DNA from: JBBIPZ01 sp037442505 [NCBI: Deltaproteobacteria bacterium]
Lineage (GTDB): Bacteria > CALINM01
Direction of reading: 5' to 3'
Assembly (NCBI GenBank): GCA_037442505.1
Contig: JBBIPZ010000013.1
Location: 1-64,000, forward strand
Length of the DNA: 64,000 bases
Numbering within the stretch: position 1 is the first letter of the stretch; each line of letters starts with the position of its first letter. A program made the position numbers and the translations under genes. Positions 16,621 through 23,696 of this stretch are shown one piece after another. The notes under the pieces are model-generated. The model saw only the letters and a list, made by a program, of their open reading frames with translations, made no database searches and was not told the DNA's origin.

Positions 16621-17526
16621 ATGGTGAATGAAGTAGTAAAAATTATTGAGGTTGGCCCTCGCGATGGGCTACAAAATGAAACCTCTTTTGTCTCGACTGA
16701 GGCGAAGATAGAGTTTATCAATTTGCTTTCCGAAGCGGGCTTTTATGAGATAGAAACCACATCCTTTGTTAATCCAAAGAACATCCCCCAGCTGGCTGAT
16801 GCAGTTGATGTTTTAAATGGCGTAAATAAAAATAAAGGGACAGTTTATTCTTGTTTGGTACCAAATCTTACCGGACTGAAAAGCGCCTTTAAAGTTCCGT
16901 TTCAGAAGGCGGTTTTTTTTGTTGCAGCATCGGAGTCTTTTAACAAAAAAAATGTGAATATGAGTGTTGATGAATCGTTGCAAAAATTTAAAGATATGGC
17001 TAAGATATGTAAAGAAAATGACTGGTCAATAAGAGGTAGTATATCTACAGCATTTGTATGTCCTTTTGAAGGCGCAGTTTCTCCAGAACAAGTTGCTAAA
17101 ATTATTGATGTTTTTTTAAATTTAGGCATTAAAGAGATTTCCCTGTGCGATACGTTTGGTGTTATTACGCCCAAACAAGTTGAAAAGTTGCTTATTTTTT
17201 TGTCAAAACTTTATCCGCTTTCTTATTTTTCCCTGCATCTGCATAATACAATGGGGATCGCTATTGCATCAATATATAAAGGTTTTGAAATGGGAATAAG
17301 GTGTTTTGAGGCATCAGTGGGTGGTTTGGGTGGCTGTCCAAATGCTCCCGGGGCTGCTGGTAATCTTGCTACAGAAGAATTGGTTTATTTGTTTGAAAAA
17401 ATGGGCATTAAAACTAATCTAAATTTTAACAAAATTATTCAGGCTGCCTTTTTTATAGAATCGATGCTGGGAAGGCAGCTATCTGCACCACTTATTAACT
17501 ACTACAGATGTTCCAATAAAAAATAA
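16621..17526 (+). CDS. Hydroxymethylglutaryl-CoA lyase
   Basis: TIM-barrel lyase that splits HMG-CoA into acetyl-CoA and acetoacetate, the last step of leucine breakdown. The 301-residue protein begins with IIEVGPRDGLQNE (R/D catalytic pair) and carries the loop cysteine C239 in GGLGGCPNAPGAAGN, the family signature. Metal-binding His residues lie in SLHLHNTMG. It shares the region with an acyl-CoA dehydrogenase (18217-19359) that could act earlier in the same route, but methylcrotonyl-CoA carboxylase and hydratase genes are not in the window. Ribosome binding site is weak. Confidence 0.88.
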   Translation: MVNEVVKIIEVGPRDGLQNETSFVSTEAKIEFINLLSEAGFYEIETTSFVNPKNIPQLADAVDVLNGVNKNKGTVYSCLVPNLTGLKSAFKVPFQKAVFFVAASESFNKKNVNMSVDESLQKFKDMAKICKENDWSIRGSISTAFVCPFEGAVSPEQVAKIIDVFLNLGIKEISLCDTFGVITPKQVEKLLIFLSKLYPLSYFSLHLHNTMGIAIASIYKGFEMGIRCFEASVGGLGGCPNAPGAAGNLATEELVYLFEKMGIKTNLNFNKIIQAAFFIESMLGRQLSAPLINYYRCSNKK

Positions 17527-17607
17527 AATTTTCTCAAATTAAACTTTTTGGCTTTTAAAATCTTGATTTTTATATTTATAAGGTTATGCCCATGATGTTT
17601 TTTTAAC

Positions 17608-17635
17608 TTGATTTATTTTTTTTATCTCATAAAAT
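17608..17635 (+). promoter_or_regulatory. Possible promoter upstream of the DUF2231/acyl-CoA dehydrogenase genes
   Basis: TTGATT (17608-17613), 16 bases, TAAAAT (17630-17635), about 36 bases before the ATG at 17671, which has GAGGAAGG as Shine-Dalgarno. Composition is AT-rich so chance matches are likely. Confidence 0.35.
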
Positions 17636-17670
17636 AACCTTTTGTCAAAATTAGAGGAAGGCAGAAATAG

Positions 17671-18216
17671 ATGAATTATAAGAACAGACATTTTCACTCA
17701 ATCATTGTACATGTAACAATTGCTTTTTCTGTTGTAGCTGCATTTTCTCATTTTTGTGAGACGAATGGCATATCGTTTTTTATGATGAATTCTGCAGAAT
17801 GGCAGCTTTTGACCAGACTTTCTCTGTTTATTTTGTTTTTGTCGTCTTTACCTGCATCAGTTAGTGGGGTATTTGAAACTAACAAGATGTATCCAAGATG
17901 GCACAATACACACAAAATTAAGTTGTTTTTGTCAGTTTTGATTTGTATTTTCTCTATAGTTGAGATAGTAGCGATAGCTAACGACTGTCATGGTTTTCTG
18001 TTAAAGTTCGGCTTATATTTTGTAAACAATCTTATTATCTTTTTGCTTTCGTTTTACGGTCTAAAAATAACACTCGGCAGACAGTCAATTGCAAAAACGT
18101 CTTATGTGCCAGATTTTTTTAATGAAGAAAATCCCGTAGATATTCTGAACGAAGTTAAAGAATATGTTAAAGAAAAACCCAAAAGGGTAGATTTTTTTGA
18201 TTTTGGAGAGGATTAA
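17671..18216 (+). CDS. Four-helix membrane protein related to DUF2231
   Basis: A 181-residue integral membrane protein with about four hydrophobic segments and a short charged C-terminal tail (residues 150-181). A His pair at the first helix (HFHSIIVHVTIAFSV) and a second His pair in RWHNTHKIKL preceding the third helix resemble the DUF2231 pattern (HPxxVHFPIAL ... H), a family suspected to bind haem like small cytochromes b. It ends one base before the acyl-CoA dehydrogenase, so they are co-translated. A related protein (19356-20075) follows that enzyme. A membrane electron-carrier role is inference. Confidence 0.6.
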   Translation: MNYKNRHFHSIIVHVTIAFSVVAAFSHFCETNGISFFMMNSAEWQLLTRLSLFILFLSSLPASVSGVFETNKMYPRWHNTHKIKLFLSVLICIFSIVEIVAIANDCHGFLLKFGLYFVNNLIIFLLSFYGLKITLGRQSIAKTSYVPDFFNEENPVDILNEVKEYVKEKPKRVDFFDFGED

Positions 18217-19359
18217 ATGATTAATTTTGGCTTAAGTGATGAACAAAAAAAACTTGTAGAAAAGGCAAGAGATTTTTCTAAGAATTTTGTTGCCCCAAAT
18301 GCATTAAAGTATGATAGAAGCGGGGAGTTTCCAGAGGAGATTTGTAAAGAGGCTTTTCGTCAAGGCTTGATGAACACAAGCATACCCAAGGAGTATGGTG
18401 GGCCTGGACTTTCTGTTTTGGACCACGTGTTGATTACAGAAGAAATTGCCACAGGTTGTACGGGTATTGGAACTGCAATAGACTCCAATGGCTTATCGCA
18501 GTTTCCAGTAATTCTTGCGGGAACCGATGAGCAAAAACGGGAGTTTCTTACTCCAATGACCAGAGAGTTAATGTTTTCTGCATATGCTGTTACTGAACCT
18601 GCAGCTGGCTCTGATGTTAACAGGATAGAAACTATCGCTAAACGCTATAATGATGAGTATGTTATAAATGGCGTGAAATGGTGGATTACCAATGGTTCCG
18701 TAGCAAGCTGGTATTTTGTCCTTGCAAAGGTAGACGGCAAACTTACAGGATTTATTGTCCCTGCAGATACCCCCGGTATTATTAGAGGTCCTAAAGAGTA
18801 TAACTTGGGTCAACATGCGTCAAACACTGTTCGAGTGACTTTTGAAGATGTAAAAGTGCCATCAAAATACCGCCTTGGTTCTGAGGGTGATGGATTTAAT
18901 ATTGTTATGAAGACATTTGATCACACAAGACCGGGTGTTGCAAGTGGTGCCAATGGTATTACACGTGCAGCCTTAAATCTGGCACTCGAGTATGCTAAAA
19001 GAAGGCGAACATTTGATAAGAAACTTATATCCAATCAGGGGATCTCCTTTCCTCTTGCAGAGATACTTACAAAGCTTGATGCTGCAAGGTTTCTTGCGTG
19101 GAAGGCGGCGTGGCTTATTGACAACGGTTTTGATAATAGCAGAGAAGCATCACAAGCGAAATGGTTTGCTGCAGATGTAGCAATGGAGGCAGCCATAAAG
19201 GCTGCTCAAGTTTTAGGTGGCTATGGTTACACTAACGAAATGCCTGTTGAGAAGTTAATAAGGGATGCAAAAATTTATCAGATTTATGAAGGTGCCACAG
19301 AGATTCAAAAAATGGTAATAGTAGCAAAGATGATGAGAATGAGGGAAATAGCTTTATGA
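18217..19359 (+). CDS. Acyl-CoA dehydrogenase
   Basis: FAD-dependent enzyme oxidising an acyl-CoA to the 2-enoyl-CoA. The 380-residue protein has the family signatures YAVTEPAAGSDV (about 127-138) and QVLGGYGYTNEMPVE near residue 330, and the likely catalytic base Glu358 in YEGATEIQ. The GQHASNTVRVTFEDVKVP segment matches short/medium-chain enzymes. It lies between two DUF2231-like membrane proteins with one-base and four-base junctions, and no etfAB genes are near; the substrate may be isovaleryl- or another branched/short acyl-CoA given the HMG-CoA lyase upstream, but this cannot be fixed from sequence. Confidence 0.9.
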   Translation: MINFGLSDEQKKLVEKARDFSKNFVAPNALKYDRSGEFPEEICKEAFRQGLMNTSIPKEYGGPGLSVLDHVLITEEIATGCTGIGTAIDSNGLSQFPVILAGTDEQKREFLTPMTRELMFSAYAVTEPAAGSDVNRIETIAKRYNDEYVINGVKWWITNGSVASWYFVLAKVDGKLTGFIVPADTPGIIRGPKEYNLGQHASNTVRVTFEDVKVPSKYRLGSEGDGFNIVMKTFDHTRPGVASGANGITRAALNLALEYAKRRRTFDKKLISNQGISFPLAEILTKLDAARFLAWKAAWLIDNGFDNSREASQAKWFAADVAMEAAIKAAQVLGGYGYTNEMPVEKLIRDAKIYQIYEGATEIQKMVIVAKMMRMREIAL

Positions 19360-20075
19360 TTGATGGCTTTGAAAAGGCAGTAGATAAATTGATCGATCGC
19401 ATAAAAACGAGAATCTATGGCAAAACATTTCGTTGTCCCGTTTGCCATTTAGAGCTCTCTTTTCACGATATTAATGAAAATGGGCTTGTTGTTTGTCCTT
19501 TGTGCGGAATTGTTATAGAGGTTGCGGATGTGTTTGGTCATGCTCTACCAGTTGTTCACAATGTGGAAATAAAAAGGTATCAGCCAAAATTGAGAATTCA
19601 TCCTGTTTCTACACACCTGCCTATCGGACTATTTCCGTTTTCACTTTTGTTATCTTTGTTACTTGCTTTTGCATCGTTTCTGTTACCAGCATTTGACAAT
19701 CATTGTGTTACTGGTGTTTTTATGTCATATCTTTCAAAAATAAACAATATTTCTCAATTTTTTCTTATAATTGCCGTGATATTTTCTGTTCCTGCATTTC
19801 TTTCGGGGCTGTATGATTGGCATTACCGTTATGAGAAAAGACGCTACAAAACTATAACTGTTAAGATTATCCTTTCGATAGTTTTTTTTGTTTTGGGACT
19901 ATTGGCATTTTGTTTACATCATTATGGTTTGGTGTTTTCTCCAGAAACAGGCTTGTTAACCTTTTCTATGAGTAACATCCTTTGCGCGATATTGTATTTT
20001 ATTCTGATGTTAGCCAATATGATTTGTTTAGCAACGATAGGGCATCTTGGTGGTTTATTGGTTTTTGGAAAATAA
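19356..20075 (+). CDS. Zinc-ribbon/rubredoxin-like domain fused to DUF2231-like membrane protein
   Basis: A 239-residue protein with an N-terminal CPVCHLE ... CPLCGIV tetracysteine module (about 23-50) followed by a membrane domain of about four helices. The membrane part starts IHPVSTHLPIGLFPF, the DUF2231 signature, and has GLYDWHYRYEKRR before the third helix. The cysteine module resembles a zinc ribbon or rubredoxin, so it may bind Zn or a single Fe. It overlaps the acyl-CoA dehydrogenase stop by four bases. Its cytoplasmic metal domain plus His-rich membrane domain would suit electron transfer to quinone; this is inference. Confidence 0.6.
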   Translation: MIDGFEKAVDKLIDRIKTRIYGKTFRCPVCHLELSFHDINENGLVVCPLCGIVIEVADVFGHALPVVHNVEIKRYQPKLRIHPVSTHLPIGLFPFSLLLSLLLAFASFLLPAFDNHCVTGVFMSYLSKINNISQFFLIIAVIFSVPAFLSGLYDWHYRYEKRRYKTITVKIILSIVFFVLGLLAFCLHHYGLVFSPETGLLTFSMSNILCAILYFILMLANMICLATIGHLGGLLVFGK

Positions 20076-20076
20076 A

Positions 20077-20097
20077 AAGGGGCTTTTTAAGCCCCTT
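20077..20097. terminator. Terminator hairpin between convergent genes
   Basis: AAGGGGCTT - TTT - AAGCCCCTT is a perfect 9-base stem between the DUF2231-like gene and the convergent HMGL-family gene. A T-rich run follows on the minus strand (positions 20076 down to 20068); on the plus strand a T run appears slightly later (20102-20108). Confidence 0.8.
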
Positions 20098-20099
20098 GA

Positions 20100-21137
20100 T
20101 TATTTTTTCAGACTTTCATCTAAAAACTCTGTTGGTTCTTTAGGAATTCTTCCAGACTTGATTGTTTCAGACCTTAATCGTCTGCCCACAATTCTTTCAA
20201 CCATTCTACCAATTTCGAGAACATGGTCAACGTTTACTCCAGTATCAATGCCCATCTCGTCCATCATAACAACCATATCTTCTGTTGAAACAAGTCCAGT
20301 AATATTTGGATCCCTGTAATAATACTTTCCTGTGCCGGGAACAGGAACGCCATCTACAAAGTTTGCTGGTTGTCCGCCAATACCACCCATTGTTGACTCA
20401 TAATGGGTTATACCGGCCTGAAGTGCAGCCAATACATTTGCGAGCCCCCAACCTCTTGTTACGTGAAAATGTGCAATATGTTTGCTTGAGTCTGGAATTG
20501 CATCAAGAATCATGGAAAAGTATTCGTAAACCTTGTTTGGTGGTGCAGAACCGTCGTGATCCGCATGTTCAATATCGTCTGCGCCTAAATCTAAATAACG
20601 TTTTGTAAACTCGACAGCCTTTTTAAGCTCTGTTGGTCCCTCGATTGGGCAACCCCAGATAGTACTGACAGTTCCATTAAACTTTAACCCAACCTCTTTT
20701 GCATCTTTAATACATTTTTCAGTCATTGCCCAGTACTCTTTGTGTGTCAACCCTGAATTTTTAATCTGATGAGATTCGCTTGTTGATACCATCTGCAAAA
20801 TTCTATCAGGTCCCCAGCCCTCTTTTTTTGCCTGAATAGCACGTTCAACAGCCTTTTCTCTGATTGTTACGACTGTGATTGTTACATCTTTAAGCAAATG
20901 TGCTATACGTTTACTTTTCCTTATAGCCTTAAGCAGGTCGTCTGCGTCCTTAAACTGAGGCATACCTTTTGGATTTCCTAAATTTGTAACCTCGATGTTT
21001 CTAAAGCCTGCAAGGATAAGCTCTTCGGCAACCCATAATTTTGCTTCTGTCGGAATAAAATGCTCTTCGTGTTGGAAACCATCTCTTACAGTGATGTCAC
21101 CAATTGTAACTTTTTTTGGGTATTTCATTTCTGCCAT
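20100..21137 (-). CDS. HMGL-family (pyruvate carboxyltransferase-like) lyase with Gln in place of the loop Cys
   Basis: A 345-residue TIM-barrel protein of the HMG-CoA lyase/isopropylmalate synthase superfamily. It shows GDITVRDGFQHE with the conserved R-D pair, a metal-type HFH motif (AHFHVTRGWG) and a C-terminal ESTMGGIGGQPANFVDG loop. In HMG-CoA lyases this loop reads GGCP with an essential cysteine; here the position is Gln256. It is longer than HMG-CoA lyase and has extra segments after the loop. It is therefore probably an aldol-type lyase or condensing enzyme acting on another acyl-CoA. ATG has a run of eight G as ribosome binding site. Monocistronic, convergent to the acyl-CoA dehydrogenase cluster. 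Confidence 0.75.
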   Translation of the reverse strand: MAEMKYPKKVTIGDITVRDGFQHEEHFIPTEAKLWVAEELILAGFRNIEVTNLGNPKGMPQFKDADDLLKAIRKSKRIAHLLKDVTITVVTIREKAVERAIQAKKEGWGPDRILQMVSTSESHQIKNSGLTHKEYWAMTEKCIKDAKEVGLKFNGTVSTIWGCPIEGPTELKKAVEFTKRYLDLGADDIEHADHDGSAPPNKVYEYFSMILDAIPDSSKHIAHFHVTRGWGLANVLAALQAGITHYESTMGGIGGQPANFVDGVPVPGTGKYYYRDPNITGLVSTEDMVVMMDEMGIDTGVNVDHVLEIGRMVERIVGRRLRSETIKSGRIPKEPTEFLDESLKK

Positions 21138-21314
21138 ACTCCCCCCCCTTTTTTGGTTTACTATCTTTGCCAGTTTACGTTAAAGTAAACAGAATGTCAA
21201 GAAAAAAACAAAACATCTTTTTAAAAATGATTTTGCATATTTTTTATACAACAAATCTTTTACTGCTAAATGTTTGTGCAGTTATATTAAAAAGGCAATT
21301 TAAAAATCAGGAAA

Positions 21315-21983
21315 ATGTTGGAACAGTTTTTGCAATATTATGGTATGTTTTATTTGATACAGCATGTTCCGGAGGAGGGTGCGGGCGTTTTTGAACAGCT
21401 ATTGCCTTTACCCTATAAAACTATTTTAACAATTAAAGACAGTTTTCCTGATAATTTTGAAAATATTTCAGGCGTCCTCATTATGGGAGGACCGATGGGT
21501 GTGTATGAAAGAAGTATTTATCCTTTTATTGAGAAGGAGCTTGCATTTATAAAAAAATGTTATGAAAAAAACGTTAAGGTTTTAGGCGTCTGCTTAGGTG
21601 CCCAGATGATTGCAGAAGCTTTAGGGGGAAAGGTTTATAAAGGACACATTCAGGAAGTTGGATGGTGTAAAATTACACATACAAAAGCTGCAAAAGAAGA
21701 CGCTCTGTTTTCAATATTTTCAGAAGAGTTAGATGTTTTTCAATGGCATGGCGACACATTTGATTTGCCGCCAGATGCCATCAGGCTTGCTATTTCAAAA
21801 GAGTATGAAAATCAAGCATTTCGAGTAGGCAAAAATATCTATGGATTGCAATATCATATAGAAGTGACCGATAAAATAATTAAAGAATGGTTCCCGCAAG
21901 ACTATCAAAAGTTTGTGTATCCAGAAATAAATCGTTTAAATAGTCTTGCCTTGGAAGCTTTTAGAAGATTTTTGAGGTTGTAA
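21315..21983 (+). CDS. Class I glutamine amidotransferase-like protein
   Basis: A 222-residue stand-alone class I (GMP-synthase-type) glutamine amidotransferase domain. The triad is visible: Cys in VLGVCLGAQ (about residue 96), His in LQYHIEV and the following Glu. FQWHGDTFDLP is a feature of this free-standing group, which resembles proteins annotated as GMP synthase-like but lacking the synthetase domain. Its partner or acceptor is unknown; no amidotransferase-dependent synthase lies next to it. The ATG has only a weak CAGG upstream. A perfect hairpin follows the stop. Confidence 0.82.
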   Translation: MLEQFLQYYGMFYLIQHVPEEGAGVFEQLLPLPYKTILTIKDSFPDNFENISGVLIMGGPMGVYERSIYPFIEKELAFIKKCYEKNVKVLGVCLGAQMIAEALGGKVYKGHIQEVGWCKITHTKAAKEDALFSIFSEELDVFQWHGDTFDLPPDAIRLAISKEYENQAFRVGKNIYGLQYHIEVTDKIIKEWFPQDYQKFVYPEINRLNSLALEAFRRFLRL

Positions 21984-21986
21984 GAA

Positions 21987-22009
21987 GAGACGCTCGGAAA
22001 GAGCGTCTC
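21987..22009. terminator. Hairpin between convergent genes, probable terminator
   Basis: GAGACGCTC - GGAAA - GAGCGTCTC is a perfect 9-base GC-rich stem with a short loop between the amidotransferase gene and the convergent OFA transporter gene. No good T tract follows on either strand, so termination efficiency is uncertain. Confidence 0.6.
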
Positions 22010-22018
22010 CGTAAGTAT

Positions 22019-23278
22019 TTACGCAACTTCTGTTTCTTCTGTGAATGATGTTTCTTCAATTCTCACAGGAGCCTTTGTTACAAAAGTAAGTGTAGCAGCA
22101 ACAAGCATTAGTCCGGATGCTATTAAATAAGCCATTGCGTAAGAGCCGTTTAAATCAGCAATCTTGCCAGCTAAGAGTGGTCCAAAAACGCCACCAACAC
22201 CCCATGCTGTGAACATAATGCCATAATTTAGTCCTAAGTTTTTTGTACCCCAGTAGTCGGCTGTCGTAGATGGGAAAAGTGATAGACACGCCCCATAGCT
22301 AAAACCAACTACGGCTGAGCCAATTGTGAATTGTAAAATAGTTGAGAATTTAGAGAAGAAAAACATTACAACAGCCTGTGTAACACATACGAGGAATATC
22401 GTTTTTATTCTGCCAATTTTATCTGAAACAAGGCCAGCTAAGAGTCTTCCTGCAGCATTAAAAACAGCAAGCAAGGCAACGAACATAAAACCAATCTTTA
22501 TCGTGTTGTTAGACTGCAAAGCTACAATCTTTGCAAGATGGCCAATAATCATAAGACCTGCCGTAGCCGCACATGCATACTCTAACCATAAGAGATAAAA
22601 TGAAGGTGTTTTTAACATCTCGTCCCAGCCAAAATCCTTTCTTGTAAGTATTGAAGTGGTGTTGTTTTTAGATGCTACTTTTGGAAGCATTGGGTTTGTG
22701 ATAAACTGAGCCACAAAAATAGTCACAAATGCAAAACCAATTCCAAGCATACGGAAAGCAGTATTTATTCCGTAATTTGCTAATAGATATTTGCTCAATG
22801 GGGCAATATAAACAGGCGCCAATCCGAAACCACTTACTACTATTCCGGTAATTAATCCTTTTTTTTCTGCGGGAAACCATTTAATTGCGGCAGGTGTTGC
22901 GGCTGCATAACCAAGCCCAAAACCAGTCCCGGCTAATGCCCCAAAACCAACGAGAGCTGGTATAATATTGTCCGGAGATGCAAAACTTGTTACGATCAAA
23001 CCTGCTGCGGTTAAAATAGCACCTGCTGTTGCTACAATCTTAGGTCCAATTTTGTCCTGCAATCTACCTGCTGGCACCATCATTAATGCGAAACATGCTA
23101 TCGCAATTGTGTAAGGAAGTGCAGCCTCAGTCTTTGTCCAACCAAAACCACCCTTATCAACCGCTTCAGTAAACTGTTTCCCAAAAATACTCCAGGCATA
23201 CAAGACGCCCAATGCCAGATTAAGACACATACCTGAAAATACTACAATCCAACCTTTTTTTTCACTTAAACTACTCAT
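22019..23278 (-). CDS. OFA-family (oxalate/formate antiporter) MFS transporter
   Basis: A 419-residue MFS protein with 12 hydrophobic segments. The N-terminus contains the OFA signature NLALGVLYAWSIFGKQF, and motif A appears as GRLQDKIGPK, with a second GLVSDKIGRIK after helix 8. OFA members carry small carboxylates such as oxalate, formate, lactate or pyruvate. It lies 12 bases after a 63-residue Cys-rich gene on the same strand, behind a sigma-54 promoter, and beside a Cache-domain two-component system; a small organic acid is therefore the likely substrate and inducer. A G-rich Shine-Dalgarno directly precedes the ATG. Confidence 0.85.
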   Translation of the reverse strand: MSSLSEKKGWIVVFSGMCLNLALGVLYAWSIFGKQFTEAVDKGGFGWTKTEAALPYTIAIACFALMMVPAGRLQDKIGPKIVATAGAILTAAGLIVTSFASPDNIIPALVGFGALAGTGFGLGYAAATPAAIKWFPAEKKGLITGIVVSGFGLAPVYIAPLSKYLLANYGINTAFRMLGIGFAFVTIFVAQFITNPMLPKVASKNNTTSILTRKDFGWDEMLKTPSFYLLWLEYACAATAGLMIIGHLAKIVALQSNNTIKIGFMFVALLAVFNAAGRLLAGLVSDKIGRIKTIFLVCVTQAVVMFFFSKFSTILQFTIGSAVVGFSYGACLSLFPSTTADYWGTKNLGLNYGIMFTAWGVGGVFGPLLAGKIADLNGSYAMAYLIASGLMLVAATLTFVTKAPVRIEETSFTEETEVA

Positions 23279-23290
23279 ACTCCCCCCTTT

Positions 23291-23482
23291 TTAAGATATT
23301 TTTTTTGAATCATAAAAATGAGTTTTTTGTTTCTGGTTAAGTAAAATAAAGTTCTGGCAAATTTTGAAGTTAGTTAAACACACGTTAATTATTTCTTTAG
23401 CGTCTTTTAAGTTTATGTAATCGCTTCCAGCATTACAGCATTTTTGCTTGCTAAAATAGGGACATAAAAAATTTGCTGCCAT
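23291..23482 (-). CDS. Small cysteine-rich protein, 63 residues
   Basis: I do not recognise a named family with certainty. The protein has five cysteines: C7 in CPYF, C15-C16, C35 and C42 in KICQNF, spaced like small metal-binding proteins, and no signal peptide or membrane segment. The start ATG at 23482 has an excellent Shine-Dalgarno (GAGGAGGT, 23494-23487); a GTG at 23488 overlaps it and is rejected. It lies behind a sigma-54 promoter and 12 bases before the OFA transporter gene, so they form one operon. That genetic setting makes it a real gene. It could bind Zn or an Fe-S cluster and sense or assist the transporter. Confidence 0.7.
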   Translation of the reverse strand: MAANFLCPYFSKQKCCNAGSDYINLKDAKEIINVCLTNFKICQNFILLNQKQKTHFYDSKKIS

Positions 23483-23511
23483 AAGCACCTCCTCAGGTTT
23501 TAAGGATATTT

Positions 23512-23527
23512 TGCAGTATCTATGCCA
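23512..23527 (-). promoter_or_regulatory. Sigma-54 (-24/-12) promoter
   Basis: On the minus strand TGGCATAGATACTGCA matches the consensus TGGCAYR-N4-TTGCW at 15 of its defined positions save one, with exact GG-to-GC spacing. The predicted start (about 23501) leaves a leader of about 19 bases containing the Shine-Dalgarno of the Cys-rich gene. It is 170 bases from the end of an NtrC-type activator gene. Confidence 0.8.
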
Positions 23528-23615
23528 TTAAGAGCCAATTTAGAAAAAAATAAATAAGATCAATAATATGTTGTTTTTAGCTGGCATAGTTGACAGCTTT
23601 ATTAAGATTAAGAAT

Positions 23616-23629
23616 TTGCAATTTTGCAA
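23616..23629. promoter_or_regulatory. Candidate enhancer site 1 for the NtrC-type regulator
   Basis: TTGCA-N4-TGCAA palindrome, part of a longer TTTGCAA-TT-TTGCAAA symmetry, about 122 bases upstream of the predicted sigma-54 start. Same motif as site 2. Confidence 0.6.
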
Positions 23630-23680
23630 AAGGATTTGAATAAATTACAGAATAAGCATTGTTTATGAATGAAAATAGTT

Positions 23681-23694
23681 TTGCAAATATGCAA
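23681..23694. promoter_or_regulatory. Candidate enhancer site 2 for the NtrC-type regulator
   Basis: TTGCA-N4-TGCAA palindrome, centre 65 bases (about six helical turns) from site 1 and about 187 bases upstream of the predicted sigma-54 start, ending three bases before the regulator gene's stop codon. Confidence 0.6.
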
Positions 23695-23696
23695 GC

